Source: Rubripirellula tenax | GTDB taxonomy: Bacteria > Planctomycetota > Planctomycetia > Pirellulales > Pirellulaceae | Assembly: GCF_007860125.1 (NCBI RefSeq) | Contig: NZ_SJPW01000003.1 | Location: 248,001 to 312,000, forward strand | Length of the DNA stretch: 64,000 bases | Direction of reading: 5' to 3' | In this document: positions 19,001-26,935 of the stretch, one piece after another | Position numbering within the stretch: position 1 is the stretch's first letter | How the letters are laid out: every line of letters begins with the position of its first letter | The notes under the pieces: model-generated | Told to the model about the DNA's origin: nothing | Database searches by the model: none | The model's input: the letters and a program-made list of their open reading frames with translations, nothing else | Translations under genes and position numbers: made by a program

Positions 19001-21375
19001 CGACCGTTTGGTCCGACGGTTATACCGGCGTCTATCACTTTGATTCAACGACGAACGACGCTACGGCGGTCGGTCGACACGGCGTCGATTCGGGCACGAC
19101 GAATGCGACGGGCATCGTTGGGGGATCGCGATCGTTTGATGGCGTTAACGACGTCGTAAACTTGGGATCTTCCGCCGCGTTTGACAACCTTTTCGCGGGC
19201 GGGGCCACCGTATCGGCGTGGATCAACCCGAGCGGTTGGGGTGAAAATGGCTACGGTCGCATTTTCGATAAGAGCAATACCGTCTCACCGACGACGTCCG
19301 GTTGGGACCTTTCACTGGACTCAGCCAATCAGTCGCTGATCTTTGAACACGGGTTCTCTGGTGGCATCGGCCGATGGAGAGTCACACCGAACTCCATCCA
19401 ACTGAACCAATGGCAGTCCGTTTCGGTAACGTTCGATAGTTCGTCCAGTGCCAACAATCCGATCATCTATATCAATGGTATCCAACAAACCGTAACGGAG
19501 AACGTGGCGCCCGTCGGAACCAGCGGTAACGATGCCGCGTTCAATCTTCTGGTCGGAAATCAGGCTGCGAACAATCGCACGTTCGAAGGACGCATCGACG
19601 AAGTACGAATTCAAGACGGCATTCAATCGCCCGACCGAATCGCTGCCGACCATCGATCCACGAACAGTGCGTTTGTCCGATTCGGATACGAACAGGATGC
19701 CGCTGGCGTGCTCGGAAACGACATTGCCGATTCTGACAATACGTTGGTCGCAACGTTGGTCAGTGGACCAAGTTTTGCCAGTTCGTTCTCGCTCAATGCC
19801 GACGGCACGTTCACCTATACGCCCATCGTCAACTTTGTCGGCGGGGATTCGTTCACCTACAGCACGACCGACGGTTTTTCGACCTCCAATACCGTCACCG
19901 TCAGCTTGAACGTTACCGCAATCAATGACACTCCGGTGATCACCGGTATCGCTGACCGAACGACTCAGGACAAAGTCACCGTACAACCATTCTCGACGGT
20001 GACTTTCTCTGAACTGGATGGCGAAGACGTGACCGTTACCATCACCGTGGCAGGCGGTGACATCTACGGCCAGTTCACATCCACGTCTCTTGCGTCATCG
20101 GGATTCACAAAGATCGCGGCCGGCCAATATCGACTTCTCAGCACGACCGAAACGGCTGCAACCGCGGCGATCCGACAACTGGCGTTCGTTCCCATCGAGA
20201 ACCAGTCAGCGCCCGGAAGTTCGACCGTCGCCACCATGACTGTGACATCCGACGACTCGGTCTCACCAACATCACAATCCATGAATCTGTCGATCGTTTC
20301 CGTCAATGATGCACCGACGTCGGTAACGCTCGACGACGTCTTCGTCGATGAAGAAAGCAACGGTGCCATCGTCGGCAACCTATTGGCAACGGACCCCGAC
20401 TTGGGTGACAACCACACGTACTCCGTTGATGACGCTCGGTTTACCGTCGTGTCGGGAGTTCTGAGGTTGAAACCGACCTTTGCGCTCGACTTCGAAACCG
20501 AACCAAGCATCGATGTCATCGTGACAGCAACCGACGACGGCGGCCAAACGACTCAGTCTTCGTTCACTGTCCAGGTCGTCGACCAAGTTGAACCTCCAGC
20601 GGCTTCGACAACAAATCCACCGACTCCCCCGGTGACAGTAATCATACCGTCATTCCAACCGTCGACGGACGATCCAACGACGTCAACCGCCACCGAGAAA
20701 GATTCCGATCGCGACGAAGACTCCAGTTCCGAATCATCCAAAGCAGATACGGCAAAGACGCCTAACGTAGTCGGGGGCGTCAACCCGGCAAACCAACAAT
20801 CTGATGACGACGACGCTGGCGATGATGTACTGAGTTCGTTCGTTGCACCTACGAATGTTCTCGAAGCGGAATTCGAATCGCGAGATGCTGACGAAGCTGT
20901 GGCCTTGTTGGCGAATGAGGCGGACGGGTCGAGCGATGGCAACGACGCGAGTTCTCGATCCGTAACCAACGAAAACACCAATCAAGGCAACCGGGGCTCG
21001 GCACTGAACGTGGCATCATCCTTTACGGCCGCGCAGTTGAACTACATGGTCATGACCAAACCTGGCGCAATGTGGGATCAATTGGATGAGCAGCGAGGCA
21101 AGATTGAATCGCAAATCCAAGGCGACCTGATCGTCGTTGGCGCGACCGGCGCCGCCGCATCCAGCGTGACCGTCGGTATCGTCGCATGGGCGATTCGCAG
21201 CGGCGTTCTTGCATCGGGATTGTTGGCCCAGATGCCAGCTTGGCGAGCCGTTGACCCCTTGCTGATCATGCAAGGCGGCGGCGAAAACTCTGACGACGAG
21301 TCTCTCGAAGAACTGATGTCACGTCGAAGCGAGGCGCTCGACCAACAAGACGTCGACAGCGCAGAACCAACTTAG
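13054..21375 (+). CDS. Giant LEPR-XLL / DUF4347 / cadherin-like exported surface protein
   Basis: This 2773-residue mosaic protein starts with a basic N terminus and the planctomycete LEPR-XLL motif (RLEPRILFSA, residues 43-52). Order: DUF4347 (about 100-265; HLFSHAENGNVRLG, ILIYGCDLAATDNG); a SLREAI-type parallel beta-helix (about 275-620); W/G-rich propeller-like repeats (about 620-1010); cadherin-like repeats (about 1150-1465); a DNRLRE domain (about 1470-1645); more cadherin-like repeats (1650-1850); DUF2341 (about 1875-1975); a LamG/concanavalin domain (about 1995-2200); a VLGNDI..F(T)YTP Ig-like domain and further repeats to about 2515. An acidic Ser/Thr/Asp stretch and a hydrophobic segment with a short acidic tail (about 2690-2773) end it. 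The layout fits adhesion or glycan binding at the cell surface. There is no classical cleavable signal peptide, consistent with the dedicated exporter encoded divergently. Confidence 0.93.
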   Translation: MSNNRNDWQRRRMTIDRWITQARRLIGSGDAGRNARPSTNLGRLEPRILFSATPIDVASMGIGADTAMVMELQPQSIDAEVSQSQSTTIDQLASPQTAKPYELIFVDSSVTDLNQVLDDFAASDRNFEVFVLGADRDGIDQITEILDSRSEVAAVHLFSHAENGNVRLGSANLGATNLSGYASQIASWQSSLNTGADILIYGCDLAATDNGRYLIEAIGSLTEADVAASDDDTGHSSFGGNWNLEFTTGSIETEIATSAQLQQEWLGKLSTITVTTYNDIINAGDGLTSLREAIIAASSGDTIILGTGTYTVSILGTGENNSLTGDFDINKSLTISGNGAGNTIIDGGALDRVFHIDNASAIVAFSDVTIQNGFTTGNGGGVYIEGGTATLDRVVIQGNRGAFGAGIYVNSSATLNLTDVIIQNNGDGGTTRGGGIESAGTANLLRVTFSGNQAGSGGGIYTTGTLDLTNATLSNNSASSSGGGVYSTGTTTITNSTLAFNNAGNAGGIRRQAGSVSIVNTIISDNTVTSANADVQGSFSSLGNNLILDVTGGSGFGGTDVVGSSANLGLLADNGGFGKTHAITTSSLAYNAGTATGAPATDQRGVERTSLVDIGAFERREMSATSEFRVNTTTGSVQETSGQDRGSQQSVAVADDGSYVVVWSSLNQDGDGWGVFAKRFDSSGTALTGDITVADLPANNQKWARVGTADDGSFVVTWTLTNALDVPQDVYARRFDANGDAIGTNFVVNTTTGGIQSNSSIAVNGSGTFIVAWEGNGVGDNDGIFYRRFNANGTAIDGTEVRANFDNIGDENEASVAINDSGQFAITWESAGEIYLRQFTAGGTPIPPTSDILVDSTAAAAMGSTVEIDSLGRTVVLYRTNGFAGLGAGVWGRAFHADGTERLGLFQVSNQSFSSDNTQPSIAMADNGDFIVVYHGDDNGDGNGSSVKFRRYDADTGAIATASQVNISTTGDQQFSSVAMLDMDNFVVTWSGNGTQSGNTDTSGVFARQFHLEAPTLDLDSNNSSGATGINFSRTFFNGGGAVSVADTDATIIDSDSTHLQSLTIRITDRQNGASEVLAAITSGTSITANYTAGTLTLSGSDTTANYQQVLRTVTYNNSNNPATGTSRTITFVASDGVSVSEIATTTLAISMPVNQAPTDIAISNSTVNENTNTASGFSVGVLSATDADSSTPFTWAVVGGADQARFSIGGASNNQLMLTDGVLDYEAKASYEVDVRVTDSSGNPFVETLTISVIDINEAPTVSLSVATTLLAEDTDTTSAIVVSSITVTDDALGTNTLTLSGDDASLFEIVGYELRLVAGTWLDFETNSALDVTVNVNDSTIGGTPDDTASHTITISDVNEAPSVALTPVVVTLSEDTDTTSAIVVATIVVSDDALGSATLSLAGLDAAFFEIVGSDLRLRAGASLDYETNPTLNVTVQVDDATIAGFPDDSASHSVTTTDVVEIPTTTLNPSDDTYLDKDNPDFNYGVSTTLIVDHSGGSIGDSRILLKFDFSSIPVGATITGATLTMQANAGAGTFRIGVYEVTEAWVEGNQNGSVGFPSWDDRTSTNAWNGGTFNSTAVATFDATTTGQHAWNVTSLVQSWITGSTVNNGVIIGSEAGGGNSYTYSSRDGGSPPELQLFYTVTNAAPTDIAPNTLSVAENTDSTLGVNLGTLTATDSDAGETFTWAIVGGTDETKFTINASNELILSDGMLDFERQGSYSVVVRVIDSANNIYDETLTVSITDQNEAPSVSLTPVITNIDEDSDTTSAIVVATISVTDDALGTETLSLSGDDAAMFEIAGNQLRLIAGASLDFETNASLDVSVNIDDATIPGNPDNSALHSMTVGDTIETDPVVATSDTYTFDEDTTFDSSTQWFDANWSNRRTLSFDNLNQASNLTDMPVLIRIDATRIDYSKTQNAGQDLRFVDGDGVLLAHQIESWNEAGSSYVWVKVPTVNQSSNTDFVWMYYGNAGAADGQNTATVWSDGYTGVYHFDSTTNDATAVGRHGVDSGTTNATGIVGGSRSFDGVNDVVNLGSSAAFDNLFAGGATVSAWINPSGWGENGYGRIFDKSNTVSPTTSGWDLSLDSANQSLIFEHGFSGGIGRWRVTPNSIQLNQWQSVSVTFDSSSSANNPIIYINGIQQTVTENVAPVGTSGNDAAFNLLVGNQAANNRTFEGRIDEVRIQDGIQSPDRIAADHRSTNSAFVRFGYEQDAAGVLGNDIADSDNTLVATLVSGPSFASSFSLNADGTFTYTPIVNFVGGDSFTYSTTDGFSTSNTVTVSLNVTAINDTPVITGIADRTTQDKVTVQPFSTVTFSELDGEDVTVTITVAGGDIYGQFTSTSLASSGFTKIAAGQYRLLSTTETAATAAIRQLAFVPIENQSAPGSSTVATMTVTSDDSVSPTSQSMNLSIVSVNDAPTSVTLDDVFVDEESNGAIVGNLLATDPDLGDNHTYSVDDARFTVVSGVLRLKPTFALDFETEPSIDVIVTATDDGGQTTQSSFTVQVVDQVEPPAASTTNPPTPPVTVIIPSFQPSTDDPTTSTATEKDSDRDEDSSSESSKADTAKTPNVVGGVNPANQQSDDDDAGDDVLSSFVAPTNVLEAEFESRDADEAVALLANEADGSSDGNDASSRSVTNENTNQGNRGSALNVASSFTAAQLNYMVMTKPGAMWDQLDEQRGKIESQIQGDLIVVGATGAAASSVTVGIVAWAIRSGVLASGLLAQMPAWRAVDPLLIMQGGGENSDDESLEELMSRRSEALDQQDVDSAEPT

Positions 21376-21444
21376 TCCGCCCCATCCACCCACCTCTGTT
21401 TGCGTCTGATACGACCGCTTACGTCCCACCGCTACTAACGCACT

Positions 21445-23946
21445 ATGAAACGTCTTTACTCTCGCATCCCAGTCCGCGTTCGAATTTCAATCGGACTCGT
21501 CGCGTTGATGGTTGGCACGCTCCTTTGCGCAAGCGCATTCGGATTCTTCCCCAACGAGCAACGCGAACTGCTGCGCGGCCGCGCAAAACTGTGTGAGACC
21601 TTAGCGATCAGCGCGACAGCGATGGTCGCCGAGGAAAAAATTGAATCGCTGGACATAATTTTGCAATCGATCGTGGCGCGTGACGAACAGATCATCAGCA
21701 TTGGCTTTCGAGCCGAAACGGGTGAAATGCTGGTGGCAACGGGAACACACGGTTCGACGTGGACGTTCAATCAAGAGGCCGATATCAACCGCATGTCCGT
21801 GCCCGTCTTTCGGAGTGGAAAACGATTCGGCCAGCTCGAGGTCTCGTTTGAACCCAGCGGCGGATTTCTGGGCCTCAACCATTGGGCGCCCGCTTGGTTG
21901 TTAGTCGTTTTGATCCCGGGCTGTTTGCTTCAGTTTTCGTTCTTTCTTCGGAAGACGCTCGAGAGCCTCGATCCGCACGGGGCGGCTCCAAAACATGTCC
22001 GCGACACCTTTGATCGCCTCGGCGTCGGCGTGCTGCTGATCGACGACCGTGACCGAATCATCTTGATGAACCAAATGCTTGGGGAATGCCTGCGGCGTGA
22101 TGTCAAAGCCACCGAAGGCAAAAAGACGTCGTCGATTCCCTGGGTGTGCGAGGGCGAATTACCCTGGGACGAATCGCTTCGCACTGGCACGATGGTGAAC
22201 GGCCGACTGATGCGAATCGAAGTCGACGGCCACCATCGGACGCTCAACGTGAACAGCACGCCCATCATCGGCTGCGGCACGATGGTGACGCTCGAAGACA
22301 TCACAGTGCTAGAGGAGAACAAAGTTGAGTTGGCGAAGGCTCGTGACGCTGCGGAAGCGGCGAACCAATCCAAGAGCGCATTCCTGGCCAACATGAGTCA
22401 CGAGATACGCACACCCATGAATGCGATCCTCGGGTTCACCGAAGTCTTGCGACGAAACATCGAACACGACGAAAGCAAACGTCGCAAACATCTCAATACG
22501 ATTCACTCCAGCGGCACTCACCTCCTCAATCTGATCAACGACATCCTGGACTTGTCGAAAATCGAGGCCGATCGCTTGGAAGTCGAATCGATTCCGGTCG
22601 AGGCAGATCGAATCGTTGCTGAAGTTGTCACGGTCATGCGAATTCGCGCCGAAGAGAAATCAATTCCGCTGGAATACGAATTCGATGGTCTCATTCCAAC
22701 CGCAGTATTGAGCGATCCGGCACGCATTCGACAAATATTAACCAACCTTGTTGGTAACGCCATCAAGTTCACCGAACAAGGCGGCGTTAAAGTCGTTGTA
22801 CGTTGGGATGACGATCCCACGCAACCGAGAATGATCTTCGACGTTGTCGACTCCGGCATTGGCATGTCGCCCGAAGCAGCAAAGAAAATCTTCGATCCGT
22901 TCTCGCAAGCCGATGCGAGTGTGACGCGACGTTTTGGCGGCACGGGACTTGGACTTTCGATCAGCAAGCGGTTCGCCGAAGCTCTTGGCGGTGGAATCAC
23001 GGTGGCCAGTCGAGCAGGGCACGGTAGCGTTTTTACGGTCACGATCGACGGAAAATGCGCGGACGGCGCGACGCTTCGCCAACCCAACATCGACGAATTG
23101 GAATCTGCATCCGAGATCGAAACCCGTTTGGCGATTCGATTGCCAAACTTGCGAGTCCTGTTGGTCGACGACGGCCAAGAAAACCGGGACTTGATGAGCG
23201 TGATCTTGGAAGAAGCGGGTGCCACGTACGCGACGGCCGAGAACGGGCTGGAAGCGATGGAATTAGCCCACAGTGCCGAGTGGGACGTCATTCTGATGGA
23301 TATGCAAATGCCGGTCATGGACGGCTACACCGCGACACGGAACCTTCGTGCCGAGGGTTACAGCGTCCCCATCATTGCCTTGACCGCCCACGCGATGCAA
23401 CACGCCGAACAAGAATGCCGAGACGCCGGATGTACGGGTTTTCTGACGAAGCCCGTCGACTTTGACAGGCTGATCTCGATGCTAGCCGCGATCGCGGGCA
23501 TTCAGGTTTCTGCCGAAGTCGAACCGGCGACGACCCCGACCGCGCACGATGGCGACGACTTACTCGCTTTGACGGCGCCCGTGATCACCGATGCTCCGAT
23601 TCGTTCCACGCTGCCAATCCACAAAGAACGGTTTCGCGAGATTGTGTCGCAATTCGTCGATCGACTGGATCAACGGTTTGACGCGATCGAAGAAGCGATC
23701 GCAAGCGAAGACCGCAGCGCGCTGACCGAGATGGGTCACTCCCTGAAAGGCTCGAGCGGCAATTGTGGTTTCGCTGATTTGTCCGAACAAGCGGCTCAAC
23801 TGGAAGTGCTTGGAAGGGACGGTGAATGGAATGCGATCATTGAAACGTTGTCCGAACTAAGACGGATGCGAAGCCGCATTGTGGTTCCCGAGGCAATCCA
23901 AGCCGAGAAAACCGAAACATCCGTTACAACCGATTCGCTGTCATAA
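21445..23946 (+). CDS. Hybrid sensor histidine kinase (sensor-PAS-HisKA-HATPase-REC-Hpt)
   Basis: This 833-residue kinase has two membrane spans (about 12-34 and 150-168) flanking a 115-residue periplasmic sensor and a PAS-like domain (about 185-290). The dimerisation domain carries the phospho-His in NMSHEIRTP (His319). The ATPase boxes are NLVGNAIKFT, DSGIGM and FGGTGLGLSI (about 430-510). The receiver domain has Asp619 in ILMDMQMP, and a C-terminal Hpt domain has His765 in GHSLKGSSGNCG. All phosphorelay residues are present. It starts 69 bases after the giant surface-protein gene and precedes a REC-HD-GYP gene on the same strand, a likely output partner. Confidence 0.93.
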   Translation: MKRLYSRIPVRVRISIGLVALMVGTLLCASAFGFFPNEQRELLRGRAKLCETLAISATAMVAEEKIESLDIILQSIVARDEQIISIGFRAETGEMLVATGTHGSTWTFNQEADINRMSVPVFRSGKRFGQLEVSFEPSGGFLGLNHWAPAWLLVVLIPGCLLQFSFFLRKTLESLDPHGAAPKHVRDTFDRLGVGVLLIDDRDRIILMNQMLGECLRRDVKATEGKKTSSIPWVCEGELPWDESLRTGTMVNGRLMRIEVDGHHRTLNVNSTPIIGCGTMVTLEDITVLEENKVELAKARDAAEAANQSKSAFLANMSHEIRTPMNAILGFTEVLRRNIEHDESKRRKHLNTIHSSGTHLLNLINDILDLSKIEADRLEVESIPVEADRIVAEVVTVMRIRAEEKSIPLEYEFDGLIPTAVLSDPARIRQILTNLVGNAIKFTEQGGVKVVVRWDDDPTQPRMIFDVVDSGIGMSPEAAKKIFDPFSQADASVTRRFGGTGLGLSISKRFAEALGGGITVASRAGHGSVFTVTIDGKCADGATLRQPNIDELESASEIETRLAIRLPNLRVLLVDDGQENRDLMSVILEEAGATYATAENGLEAMELAHSAEWDVILMDMQMPVMDGYTATRNLRAEGYSVPIIALTAHAMQHAEQECRDAGCTGFLTKPVDFDRLISMLAAIAGIQVSAEVEPATTPTAHDGDDLLALTAPVITDAPIRSTLPIHKERFREIVSQFVDRLDQRFDAIEEAIASEDRSALTEMGHSLKGSSGNCGFADLSEQAAQLEVLGRDGEWNAIIETLSELRRMRSRIVVPEAIQAEKTETSVTTDSLS

Positions 23947-24043
23947 AATACGCATCCAGCTTTCTTTCCCGAATCAAGCAAGACGCGACTTCAACCTACG
24001 CTTTCGAAGATAGCTTCGTAAACAGGCCTCACCGCTACCGATC

Positions 24044-25306
24044 ATGAACGACACATCCGCCATCGCCGGTCCATCGAGCAACGTGTTCAGCGTTGCTGCC
24101 GACGACCCAACGAAAAGCGCTCTCTTATCGGAGACGACGTTCTCGCCGATGTCGTTAGAACGTGACGGCGCAGCGGTGCGCGAATCGCAGGTACTGATCG
24201 TCGATGACGAAGACACCAACATCGAAATCGTTCGTGCGTACTTGGAAGAAGACGGGTTTTCGAAGTTCATCACCACGACGGATTCGACCAGCGCGATGGA
24301 GTTGATTCAGAATCATCGCCCGGAAATCGTCCTGCTAGATATCAACATGCCTAAGGTGTCTGGTTTGCAGATTCTGGAAGCGTTGAAAGCCGATCCGGAA
24401 CTGAAGCTGATTCCGACCGTCGTGCTGACCGCCAGCACTTCGTCCGACATCAAGCTGCAAGCCCTTCGTTTGGGTGCGGCCGACTTTTTGGCGAAACCGG
24501 TCGACCCGAGTGAGCTGATCCTTCGCGTCGAAAACGTATTGGCAGTCAAGGCGTACCAGGATCACTTGGCTCAGTATTCCGAGCAACTTGAAAAACAGGT
24601 CCGCCTGCGGACTCGCGAACTGATTCGTTCACGACAAGAGGCGATTCACTGCTTAGCGAGAGCCGGCGAATACCGCGACGACGACACCGGGCAACACGTC
24701 TTGCGTGTGGGTCGCTACGCCGCGTTGATCGCGATTGAATTGGGCTTTCCGCGTGCCGCGATTGACTTGATCGAGCAAGCGGCTCAACTGCACGACGTCG
24801 GCAAGATCGGCGTTCCCGATTCGGTTCTGCACAAACCGGGAAAATTGGATCCACACGAATTCGATATCATGCGCGGCCACTGTGGAATCGGACGTAGGAT
24901 CATCAACCCGCTTAGCCACGAAGAATCAATCCGGCTAAAACAGCACACCTCGGTAGGCATGCAGATCATGAGTTCGACGACGTCACCGGTTCTGAAACTA
25001 GCGTCGGTGATTGCCGCGACGCACCACGAAAAGTGGGACGGTTCAGGATACCCCAACGGGCTGGCGGGCAAGAACATTCCTATCGAAGGTCGCATCGTCG
25101 CCGTCGCCGACGTGTTTGACGCGTTGGGATCACAACGACCCTACAAAGCAGCTTTTCCAATCGACAAGTGCTTTGAAATCCTTATCGATGGTCGTGGAAC
25201 GCACTTCGATCCGACGGTTCTTGATGCGTTTTTGAAACGCAAAGAGGATGCCATCTCCATTCGTCAAAGTTTCGTCGATGCCAGCGATGTTTCGCTACCT
25301 GAGTAA
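24044..25306 (+). CDS. Response regulator with HD-GYP domain (c-di-GMP phosphodiesterase, RpfG type)
   Basis: This 420-residue protein has an N-terminal receiver domain (about 48-165) with phospho-acceptor Asp99 in VLLDINMP and Lys151 in LAKPVD, a coiled-coil linker (about 175-200), and an HD-GYP domain. The HD pair is His250-Asp251 (LHDVGKIGVPD); further metal-site motifs are HCGIG, THHEKWDGSGYP with GYP at 335-337, and VADVFDAL. The key residues for hydrolysing cyclic di-GMP are intact. It lies 97 bases downstream of the hybrid histidine kinase and probably receives phosphate from its Hpt domain. Together they could tie c-di-GMP levels to surface-protein display. Confidence 0.93.
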   Translation: MNDTSAIAGPSSNVFSVAADDPTKSALLSETTFSPMSLERDGAAVRESQVLIVDDEDTNIEIVRAYLEEDGFSKFITTTDSTSAMELIQNHRPEIVLLDINMPKVSGLQILEALKADPELKLIPTVVLTASTSSDIKLQALRLGAADFLAKPVDPSELILRVENVLAVKAYQDHLAQYSEQLEKQVRLRTRELIRSRQEAIHCLARAGEYRDDDTGQHVLRVGRYAALIAIELGFPRAAIDLIEQAAQLHDVGKIGVPDSVLHKPGKLDPHEFDIMRGHCGIGRRIINPLSHEESIRLKQHTSVGMQIMSSTTSPVLKLASVIAATHHEKWDGSGYPNGLAGKNIPIEGRIVAVADVFDALGSQRPYKAAFPIDKCFEILIDGRGTHFDPTVLDAFLKRKEDAISIRQSFVDASDVSLPE

Positions 25307-25320
25307 ACTGCGACGGATCC

Positions 25321-26754
25321 CTAACCGATTGACACTTCGGCGGCGGACCAGCGAAGCAGCCAAATCAGTGCCAACAGCACAATCCCCAACAAGCTGGCCA
25401 GAATTCGCAACGACCACCTCGATCGCGAATCAATCTTCGTCTCGCTTCGCATCCCGCGCGCCCACAAGATAAACGACGATCCGATCATGATCGTTAGCAC
25501 GTTGACCGAGACCAAAAGCAGCGGCCCGGCGATCGGAAATCCTTTCTCTGTTGGATGCCAGTTTCCCATCGCAATCTGTAAACCGGCTGTGGAGATCGGT
25601 GGCACCAGAGCCGCCGCAATCGCAGCACCGGCCAGCGCCGATGACAAGTGGGAACGCGTACGGGCGTACGACGCAGCGAGTCCGCCGATCATTCCGACGC
25701 CAAAATCGAGTGGCGACGGTCGACATCGGGCCCACATCTCGTCTGTTGCAACCAACTCTTGAAACAGACCGACCATCCATCCCATCAGAATGCTCGAGAG
25801 TAGCGCGCCGACGAACCCAAGCACGATCGTCAGCAATGACGATTCGAACAACGGTCGATTTCCATGAGCGAGTGCCAAACCGGCGCCCATGATCGGAGTC
25901 ATCAGCGGTGCAATCAACATCGCTCCGATGATGACCGCGGCCGAGTCTTGTACCAATCCGAAGGCCGCCAACATTGCGGCTGCGGAAATCAACGCAAAGA
26001 ATTCCAAATTGGGTCTCGATCCGATTTCAACGTCTTGTGCCAACGCCATCCGCTGCTCGCGATCCATTGGCGGAGCGATGGTCCCGAACCACTTCCGAAT
26101 TCGAGCGGCTGCATTGTCGATCAGCGTGTCGCCATCTCGCAGAATCGCGAAATGGGACGCCGAAGGTTGCGATATCTGCTTCCGCGCCCACTGATAAAGC
26201 GAATCTGAATCACTCAGCGGATCAACACCCACCAAGACTAAATCGCCGTCCACAGCCTCGTTCGCAATATCACTCGATTCATCGCCCATAAAGTTGACAG
26301 ACTCGTCCGACACGATTCCCAACATCGATCGCCCGAGTCGAATCGAGTCTCTGCCGGCATCAACGTCGACTGCGAATAGGCGACCCAGCGAGTTCGAATT
26401 ATCATCGGTTCCAACATGGATCCACATCACGTCGCATGTAGCGCGCTCGAACAAATTCTGCTGCCAACTGTGGTCGTTCGTTTGATAACAAATCAACAGC
26501 TTCTTGCAATTCGATTGGACAAGGACTTCTAGCACCGCGTCGACCGATTCATCGACATTACTCACCGTCACGCGATCCGACGGGGTCTCCAATCGCTCGG
26601 CTGCTGATCGCCGAAGTTGCTCGGTCAGAACTTTTCGATCAAGGCCGCGAATTACGATCTGAATGGGCAGTTCGTTTTGCCGCGCCAGTCGTTGGCACCA
26701 GGGCAACGCCAACCGAAATTCGTCCTCGCAACCGATCACCAATACAACGCTCAT
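25321..26754 (-). CDS. DUF389 family membrane protein with N-terminal stress-like domain
   Basis: This 477-residue protein has an N-terminal soluble region of about 240 residues, resembling a degenerate universal-stress/nucleotide-binding fold (VVLVIGCEDEF). The DUF389 membrane region follows, with signature stretches VIIGAMLIAPLMTPIMGAGLAL and GLAASYARTRSHLSSALAGAAIAAALVPPI and about six or seven membrane spans, ending with a C-terminal helix. The biochemical role of DUF389 is unknown. The gene is convergent with the HD-GYP gene (14-base gap) and divergent from the modABC-like operon; nothing in the context fixes a function. Confidence 0.85.
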   Translation of the reverse strand: MSVVLVIGCEDEFRLALPWCQRLARQNELPIQIVIRGLDRKVLTEQLRRSAAERLETPSDRVTVSNVDESVDAVLEVLVQSNCKKLLICYQTNDHSWQQNLFERATCDVMWIHVGTDDNSNSLGRLFAVDVDAGRDSIRLGRSMLGIVSDESVNFMGDESSDIANEAVDGDLVLVGVDPLSDSDSLYQWARKQISQPSASHFAILRDGDTLIDNAAARIRKWFGTIAPPMDREQRMALAQDVEIGSRPNLEFFALISAAAMLAAFGLVQDSAAVIIGAMLIAPLMTPIMGAGLALAHGNRPLFESSLLTIVLGFVGALLSSILMGWMVGLFQELVATDEMWARCRPSPLDFGVGMIGGLAASYARTRSHLSSALAGAAIAAALVPPISTAGLQIAMGNWHPTEKGFPIAGPLLLVSVNVLTIMIGSSFILWARGMRSETKIDSRSRWSLRILASLLGIVLLALIWLLRWSAAEVSIG

Positions 26755-26935
26755 CCGGTCCAGCTTTCAATATCGTTTGCGAGTTCTCAACGGGTTTCCA
26801 GATCGAAGATCGCAAATGAGACCGTCGGTGCCCGTTTCGTGTGCCCGTTGCTAAGATATGTTTGAAAGCTGGATCATACGGTATTTCCAAGCTGACCTGT
26901 GACGAATCCTCACCCTACCAGGAGCACGCAACATC

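Noticed and set aside
13054-21375. Internal cadherin-like repeats as DNA repeats or recombination sites
   Set aside because: Similarity is at protein level (TSAIVV, TDDALG, LDFETN); nucleotide identity is modest, so they were not listed as DNA repeats.
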